From: Muricea muricata | Lineage: Eukaryota; Cnidaria; Anthozoa; Malacalcyonacea; Plexauridae | NCBI GenBank assembly: GCA_963855995.1 | Contig: OY979720.1 | Coordinates: 18,250,139 to 18,314,138 of the forward strand | Reading direction: 5' to 3' | DNA: 64,000 nucleotides | In this document: piece by piece, positions 57,951-64,000 of the stretch | Position numbering within the stretch: position 1 is the first letter of the stretch | Layout of the letters: each line of letters opens with the position of its first letter | Notes under the pieces: generated by a model | The model's database searches: none | What the model saw: the letters and a program-made list of their open reading frames with translations, nothing else | Told to the model about the DNA's origin: nothing | Position numbers and translations under genes: made by a program

Positions 57951-59399
57951 TAGAGACAGGAGATATTTGAAATAGAAAGAACGAGCCCTCACTTGTCAAT
58001 TGTACGCCTGAACTACAATACACGTGTAATTTTTCTTATGTTATGAAATTATTTACACCCATTTAATTTTTTGTTTTCCAAACGAAAAATTATGGTTGCT
58101 ATGCAGGAACCTTGTTTTTTTTCAACATATCAGTGAGAAGGAGCTTAAAAAACTAATTTTGGATTGAGTTTTTGGGATTGTTTGACGGTCCTGAGATTTG
58201 GAAGCTAATTTATTTTTCTGTAAAGTTGTACAAGGTATCATTTATTTTACTTTTACTGTCTGTAGGGATCTGGAATAAAGTAAATACAATTCTGGATGGC
58301 CCAACCTAAATAAAGAAAATGCAGAGACAGTAAAAGCAAACTTGTGAGCAACGACCAGGTACAAAGTAATCTTTTTTAGTTTGAAATGTGAAAGTAACTT
58401 GCCTGCTTGTAGGCTGAGACACCTTCTTCAGGTGAAATAGCTAACAAAAAATATTTTTCTGGGCCAGCTTGATTTTTTTCTCTTAACAATTCAAGTTTTT
58501 TTGCTTATTTATTGTTAAAACAAAATTTTGAAACAATTTTGAGTAAATATATCTATTTTTCTCAATTATCTACATTAATATCTCGCCGATATATTTCGTG
58601 TCTCTGCCTACTTATGTTTGTTTAAACGGTTTGTTGTTGCCTCTGACTGTTTATTTAAAAAATTCATTGTTTACTTTTTAAACAAAAATAAAACAAACAA
58701 TCTTTCAACAAATTTACAAAATTACTGCAGCCAAGATATGTCAAAACGTTTGCAGTAATTACAATCCTTTCAAACGTTTGTGTTTAAGTTGTGTGCAAAA
58801 GCGAACGAGCAATTACCTGAATATATAATTTTAACCTGCGTTATCAAAAAATGATAAATAGCTTTAAAAACAGTGAAATAACCAACTTAAATTTGTTATG
58901 AACCTGCTGATTCAAAAATTCGTGATAATTTTTGGGACAGATTTAAATTGAGAATGGTAGACTAATTAAGCCAAGGCTGATGATGTCCTTCCCTATATGA
59001 ACTGGCAAATAAGATAAAAAAATGAGCAGTTAAAGCACTGTGACTCCCTGAATACAATCGAGTCTTTAAAAAAAAAAAGAGTCTTATTGCACTTGTTAGA
59101 TACAACGAGTGTGTGGTTTTTTATTTCCATCTAATTGATTGCGGCTAAAATTGTGCATCTGATTTTGTTAGCTACATTATCGGTTCTCCTTTAAGACTTT
59201 AATGGCCTAGCTGCCCAACTAATGTCCTCAATACCACTATTTTCATGTTACTAACGAGGTTAAAATTATCTGCGATATCTTTTAAATCATTTCTCATGTT
59301 CATAATTGGGCAATTACTGCTTGCATGGTCAGACAGTTTCTATGTAGTAAAAATAATTAATGACCTCACAGGGTAATAACCTATAACTATGCTAGCTTG
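57951..59399. other. AT-rich DNA without recognised features
   Basis: Homopolymer-rich, with weak inverted motifs near 58620-58690. I see no exon or repeat family that I can support. Confidence 0.4.
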
Positions 59400-59640
59400 G
59401 CATGTCGAAAAAAGGTATCGTTGGCTTATGAGCTTCACAAGTGCCCATGGCGTCACACACCCGCCCTCAGATTCTCCACTTCCTCCAGTGAGAACGGGTT
59501 CCTTCTTCTTCTAGTAGCCTGAAAAATATTCTTCATATTATATGCCGGTACAGACTAAGACCCTGTTACACTAGAGCAAAACTTTCCAGATTCGTAAAAA
59601 TCTCCGGATCCCAAGTCTACGGTGTTTACACAGCACAGTC
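59400..59640 (-). pseudogene. Decayed duplicate of a telobox-Myb exon with its intron flank
   Basis: Matches 62842-63070: the flank AGACCCTGTTACACTAGAGC, the acceptor TTTTTCAG and the exon start. Read on the minus strand it begins A-T-R-R-R-R-N-P-F-S and E-V-E-N-L-R-A-G-V but then has in-frame stops (G-V-stop-R-H-G-H) and ends before the DLKDKWR motif. A dead copy. Confidence 0.85.
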
Positions 59641-59719
59641 TCACGCGATGATTGTCAATACATAAAGCACAACCGTGTAAACGGGGTCTAAAAAATAAAA
59701 AATACGCAAATACGCACAT

Positions 59720-59835
59720 ACGGTTCTATCAACACGATTGGAAACTTGGAAAAACGACCGAAATACTGTGTTTGGAAACATAACGCCCGGGGCTGGAGTG
59801 CTTTCCCAAAATTTCGGGTTTACAATTTCCACGAG
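59720..59835. repeat. Foldback element, relative of 23013-23125
   Basis: GATTGGAAACTTGGAAAAAC ... CCGAAATACTGTG on the left and the inverse on the right around AACGCCCGGGGCT. Same layout as the copy in haspin intron 1. Confidence 0.65.
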
Positions 59836-60590
59836 TTTACAAAGTAATTTGGAAAAAGAGAGTAAATGTGCTTATTTAATATTTAATTAAGAAATGGGAC
59901 AATTCTTGATTACACTGGCACCATGCTAGTGCTTTGGCACAAAAATTCCATTGTAGCACCAACGGAAGCGACCAAAGGACACATAATTTATGTAGTAGGT
60001 CTTGAGAGATTGGATGCAAGTGAAGATCTGTGACGATATAATGTATCATAAATGTAACGTACTTCTTGCAGGGAACGGAATTTTTTATTTCAGTATTTTT
60101 GGCGATCTATAGGTCGCAAATGCCATCCTCTTTGATATTGCATTAAATTCCTTCCCATACTTCTGTACACCTAAACAACATGAAATAAATCTTTCAATGA
60201 TTATGAAGGATTCGTGATATATTGAACCCGCCTCGGGTTCTTATAAATCGCAAGTTCATTCACGTTATTCATGTGGCCTATGCATTAACCATTAATTGAC
60301 GGCCTTATAAAATAAAGTCCTTCGTGGCTGACAAATAACAACGCCATCGGAATAGCTGTTCAACGGTTTGAAATAATTCAAAAGGAAGACGCCCGAGAAT
60401 ACTCACTCCAACAAAAGCTTCGCAATGTTCACATCCTCCCTGGGTGATTGTCATAATTTTTGTTCAGAATTTGTGCTTGCTGTTGGAACGTTAAAAGATA
60501 TCTTGACAGCCTTTAGAAATTCAAAGAAAAATAGACTGGCTATTTTTTTTGCAAATATTTGGAATCTTTAAAAATAATTGCCAAATCGTT

Positions 60591-61475
60591 TGCAATATCC
60601 TACCAAATATTAATTTTTGTAAAATTTACCAATATTTTTGTGGAATGATATCAAAGAGGACTACACAGAAAAAATGAACAACCGCCATATCAATAAAAGT
60701 CATCTTCTGTACCTCATCAACGGACTTGCTGGTGCGCATATCGACTTTCTCTTCACTGTGGAAGGACCAGTCCAAGTCGGCAGATGACTGCCTTTGCCGC
60801 CTTTGCCTTTGGTTCCTCGCAACATCTTAAATATTTTAAAAAACTAATAACTAACAAGGTCACTGGTCAAATGTCATCGCAAGCCCTATTATGGCCAACA
60901 TCTAGCCTTTGCTGGTGCCTGCCTAAAGTACCCTTAAAATACAGGGTGTATAAAATTTAAAAAGTAGACTGTCTTTGATTTGTATGTTAATATTAAAATT
61001 TGTATATTAATGTCTTAAAATTTGTATATTAATGTCATAAAATTTGCAATATCCTACCAAATATTAATTTTTGTAAAATTTACCAATATTTTCGTGGAAT
61101 AAAATCAAAGAGGACTACACAGCAAAAAATGAACAACCACCATATCAATAAAAGTCATCTTCTGTACCTCATCAACGGACTTGCTGGTGCGTATGTCGAC
61201 TTTTTCTTCACTCTGGAAGGACCAGTCCAAGTCGGCAGATGACTGCCTTTTCCGCCTTTGGTTCCTCGCAACATCTTAAATATTTTTAAAAATTGATAAC
61301 TAATAAGGTCACTGGTTAAATGTCATCGCAAGCCCTAGCATGGCCAACATCTAGCCTTTGCTGGTGCCTACCTAAAGTACCCTTAAAATACAGGGTGTAT
61401 AAAATTAAAAAAGTAGACTGTCTTTGATTTGTATGTTAACATTAAAATTTGTTTATTAATGTCTTAAAATTATTT
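60591..61475. repeat. Tandem duplication (period ~454 bp) containing an exon
   Basis: TGCAATATCCTACCAAATAT starts both units (60591 and 61045). The units stay closely similar through an exon, its splice sites and about 250 bp of flank, ending in TACAGGGTGTATAAAATT-type sequence. Confidence 0.92.
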
Positions 61476-62951
61476 TGTATTATAATGCACGAGCCTTGTA
61501 CTTTGTTTGACACACTTTTCTTTTCAACATGGTGGGTCATGCGCGCAGGAAACACGCGAGGAAGAAGTAATTGTTGCAGCGTGCTTGTATTGGGCTGTGT
61601 AAATTTCTAGAATCGAAATATTCTAATAATATCTCCTGGATATCACCCATATCAGATATCGCCGCGTGCGGATTTCAGATTTTTCTGGGCACTAGACTCA
61701 TCATGACGCATATTAATTGGCAAAATGGCGGGACTAGGAGATGAGGAGTTTTGATATTCAAACGGTCTTCACATGGCGTACAAAATACAGCGAAGAAGAT
61801 GAAGGATATTCATCAATTAACCAATGATAGCGATGATGAATTAGCTCATCTTTATTCTGTTGACAAAGACGGAGTCGTGGTTATCAGTGACGATAACACG
61901 CTGGTGCAAGGCTTAGAAACGTTCTCTCAATTAAAAAAAGTATTCTAGATATCATAACTCCCCCTGGCTAACTCTATGTACAGTATTATTTTGTATTATA
62001 TTGAATTGTGTAGTGTTGCGTTGTGTTTTGTGTCGCTGTTTTACTTGTTGCATTGTATTTTTGTTGCCTTTCATTGTTTTGTATTAGTTTTACGATGGTG
62101 AGCACCTTATTCCCGAGTGTATTCTTTTATGTCTTACCACGTGGCTTGAATGCGCAAATCTTTGGTGACAAACATTGCATTCATACGGTTTCTCTCCCCT
62201 ATGTGAATCGGTTCAGCTTTCATCACTTTTCTTAATGTTTTTTGCGGGGTTTTTTTATGTCTTACCACGTCGCCTGATTGCGTAAATCTTTGGCGACAAA
62301 CATCACTTCTTTTATATCTTGCCAGTTCACTAGCATGTGTATATACTTGAATCAAATACATTCAAAGAATGTTATAATTACTTTAACAAATTATGGAATT
62401 ACTGGTGTAAAGCTAGCCCCCTACCATGCACCTTTTCCACTCTCTCCTCATTTAAAAAAAAAACATTAGAAACATGTACAAACATTTGCTTGACATGACA
62501 TGAGTTGTAAATGCGTGAATCTAGGCAAAGAATGCCAGCAGGATGATGTTGAGCATTGCACAAACTTTTAATGTTTTATAAATGGTTCAGCAAGAATATT
62601 TTATATCAAGAAAAAATACAGTCCGCTGTGCTTGAGTCCAAATAATCTCTTTAATGCTAGTAGATATTGTATATATAGAATGTATTATACTATATATAAC
62701 TTACTTTCATGTATAAACGCATTATGTTTAAATATTCAAATATTTGGCACGAGAATTAACGAAAAACCCTACTAACCTTCAGCCGTTTTTCGGGCTAAAT
62801 CACGCCACTTATCTTTGAGATCTTGTGGCGTCCTTGCCGAAAAACGATACTTTTGGCTTATGAACTTCCACGAGTGCCCATGGCGCCACACACCCGCCCT
62901 CAGATTCTCCACTTCGTTCTCTGTGAACGGGCGCCTCGTTCGCCTAGGAGC
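60713..62951 (-). CDS. Partial gene with telobox-type Myb domain (TRF-like)
   Basis: Three minus-strand exons are visible: 62951-62777, 61274-61168 and 60825-60713. Exon 1 enters in phase 0 after TTTTTCAG and encodes [25 protein letters not shown] and [13 protein letters not shown], a Myb repeat with the telobox third helix (consensus VDLKDKWR) known from telomere-binding TRF proteins. Its donor leaves one base, and both downstream exons complete the codon identically (G+AT, Asp) and end in phase 0, so either could follow, or both in series only if spliced differently. The two downstream exons are duplicates: S-S-A-D-L-D-W-S-F in both, with 6 nt more in the distal one. Start and end of the gene are not found; the 5' part may lie beyond the window. 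Confidence 0.65.
62098..62330 (-). pseudogene. C2H2 zinc-finger remnant
   Basis: The distal finger is well preserved ([11 protein letters not shown], then [14 protein letters not shown]-x2-C-x12-H-x3-H). The preceding finger ([14 protein letters not shown]) has lost its first Cys and last His and is separated by a frameshift. Lies in the intron after the telobox exon, same strand. Confidence 0.75.
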
Positions 62952-63076
62952 CTGAAAAATATTCTTCATATTATATGCCGGTACAGACTAAGACCCTGTT
63001 ACACTAGAGCAAAAGTTTCCAGATTCGTAAAAATCTCCGGACCCCAAGTCTACGGTGTTTACACAGCTAAATTGTG

Positions 63077-63362
63077 TGTTAAAAAAACTCAAATATTTGA
63101 GTAAAACAGAATGCGTCCACAGTGACACCTGAAATGCGAGTAAACTGAAAATTTTACTCGCCATGCGTAGAATAAAATGTTTACTCAAATAGGCGAGTTA
63201 AATAACTCAATTTTTTGAGTAAAACAAAATGCGTCCACAGTGACACCTAAAACGTGAGTAAATAGAAATTTTTACTCAGTGTGCGTGAAATATCGGTCTT
63301 ACTCAAAACGATGAGTCAAAACAACTCAAATCAGCGTGTAAGGATTACTCAAATTTGTGAGT
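63077..63362. repeat. Array of ACTC/GAGT motifs in a two-unit repeat
   Basis: At least 15 copies of ACTC or its inverse GAGT, mostly as TTTACTCAA, TTGAGTAAA or GAGTAAA, in under 300 bp. Two larger units share GAGTAAAACAAAATGCGTCC (first copy AGAATGCGTCC) and CACAGTGACACCT about 128 bp apart. Confidence 0.85.
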
Positions 63363-63514
63363 AAACCTCGAACACGAGTATATATACAAAAGCATTGTGC
63401 TGTCATAAACAAAAATAGATTGTATTCATAACTAATTATACAAATTGAAGTTTAAGTGTGTGAATTGTAAGTCACTTTAATATAGTGTCACTCTCATATA
63501 TATTATACATGATC

Positions 63515-63890
63515 TCAGATCGCGCCGTCGCTAACGGTTTCGCACTCGTTAGCAGGTGCCAGCTTATTGGAAAGATGTCCTATATTATTGATAAATGTCA
63601 TTACGCAGGTAGGTAACTTCCCAGAATCAGAAATGTTGAAAAGACGTCTCTGCATATAAATAAATAAATTTTTTAAGAATTTCGGGTACTCTATCATGAA
63701 TATTATAGTAGCACGCGAACAAAGGCACAACAGCTTCCACGATTCTTCCTTCGACTTTGAATAGGACTTGGTAGTCTGCCACAATGTACAAGTTCGAAAC
63801 TGCGTCTAAAGTGCCACACGCAAAGATAACTGGAAAAGGCGATGAATCGTTCTTATCCGAGTGAATAGTAGTTTCTATATCTTCATCTTC
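63515..63890 (-). pseudogene. Coding fragment with one apparent frameshift, family unnamed
   Basis: After an acceptor-like CTATATAG on the minus strand, a frame runs E-D-E-D-I-E-T-T-I-H, then Y-I-V-A-D-Y-Q-V-L-F and V-P-L-F-A-C-Y-Y. Near 63695 the protein-like signal shifts by one base into the frame with I-F-M-I-E-Y-P-K-F-L-K-N-L-F and continues to a stop at 63515. The layout resembles uncharacterised, often repetitive proteins I recall from cnidarians and fishes. Either a decayed copy or an assembly error. Confidence 0.4.
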
Positions 63891-64000
63891 CTATATAGAT
63901 AAATAATAAAATTGTATTTCGGGTATTAATTCGGAAATTACATAAACTTACCGAGTAAAAAAATAATCAAATAATATTTTGTATAATCTATCAATTTGCG

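Noticed and set aside
61751..61948. 65-codon plus-strand ORF (acidic, D-S-D-D-E-L)
   Set aside because: No family match, no splice or promoter context that I can defend, and it lies in an intron of the opposite-strand telobox gene.
1..64000. CRISPR arrays, bacterial defence systems, rRNA genes
   Set aside because: No regularly spaced direct repeats with unique spacers and no prokaryotic gene structure; the window is intron-rich eukaryotic DNA.

Overview
Eukaryotic (metazoan) genomic DNA, AT-rich and dense in introns and small repeats. Intron-rich haspin, VPS51 and RAB24 orthologues, a family of single-exon rhodopsin-like GPCRs and many foldback/MITE insertions suggest a cnidarian, probably an anthozoan (coral or sea anemone). 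That placement is inference; no marker gene here fixes the species. There are no CRISPR arrays, rRNA genes or bacterial operons.

Layout. 0.9-10.1 kb: three intact single-exon GPCR genes (two on -, one on +). The first two lie in a ~3 kb segment that was tandemly duplicated, with a LINE fragment at the junction and a TA-flanked MITE in only one copy. A fourth paralogue lies apart at 40.6-41.5 kb. 11.0-14.2 kb: an 11-exon gene (+, 248 aa) that I reconstructed with consistent splice phases but do not recognise. 14.9-17.6 kb: duplicated and foldback DNA. 17.5-24.1 kb: haspin kinase (-, 11 exons, 956 aa). 24.45-36.1 kb: VPS51 (+, 25 exons, 796 aa), divergent from haspin across ~300 bp. 36.1-40.6 kb: mostly empty, with one orphan terminal exon candidate. 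43.7-48.6 kb: RAB24 (-, 8 exons, 202 aa) with a Gypsy fragment and MITEs in its introns.

48.6-60 kb: almost only repeats: foldbacks, a minisatellite, Tc1/mariner-type MITEs, and a ~1.8 kb tandem duplication carrying an internally deleted transposon. 59.4-63.0 kb: part of a minus-strand gene with a telobox-type Myb domain, followed by a tandemly duplicated downstream exon; a decayed second telobox exon and a zinc-finger remnant lie nearby. 63.0-64 kb: an array of short ACTC/GAGT motifs and a frameshifted coding fragment.

Functional links: VPS51 (GARP/EARP tethering) and RAB24 (endosome/autophagy small GTPase) are both trafficking genes; haspin is the mitotic histone H3-Thr3 kinase. There is no sign of operon-like co-function. 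The haspin/VPS51 pair may share a bidirectional promoter. The coding models for VPS51, haspin, RAB24 and the unknown gene each sum to an exact multiple of three with GT-AG introns, so they are the most secure parts of this annotation.
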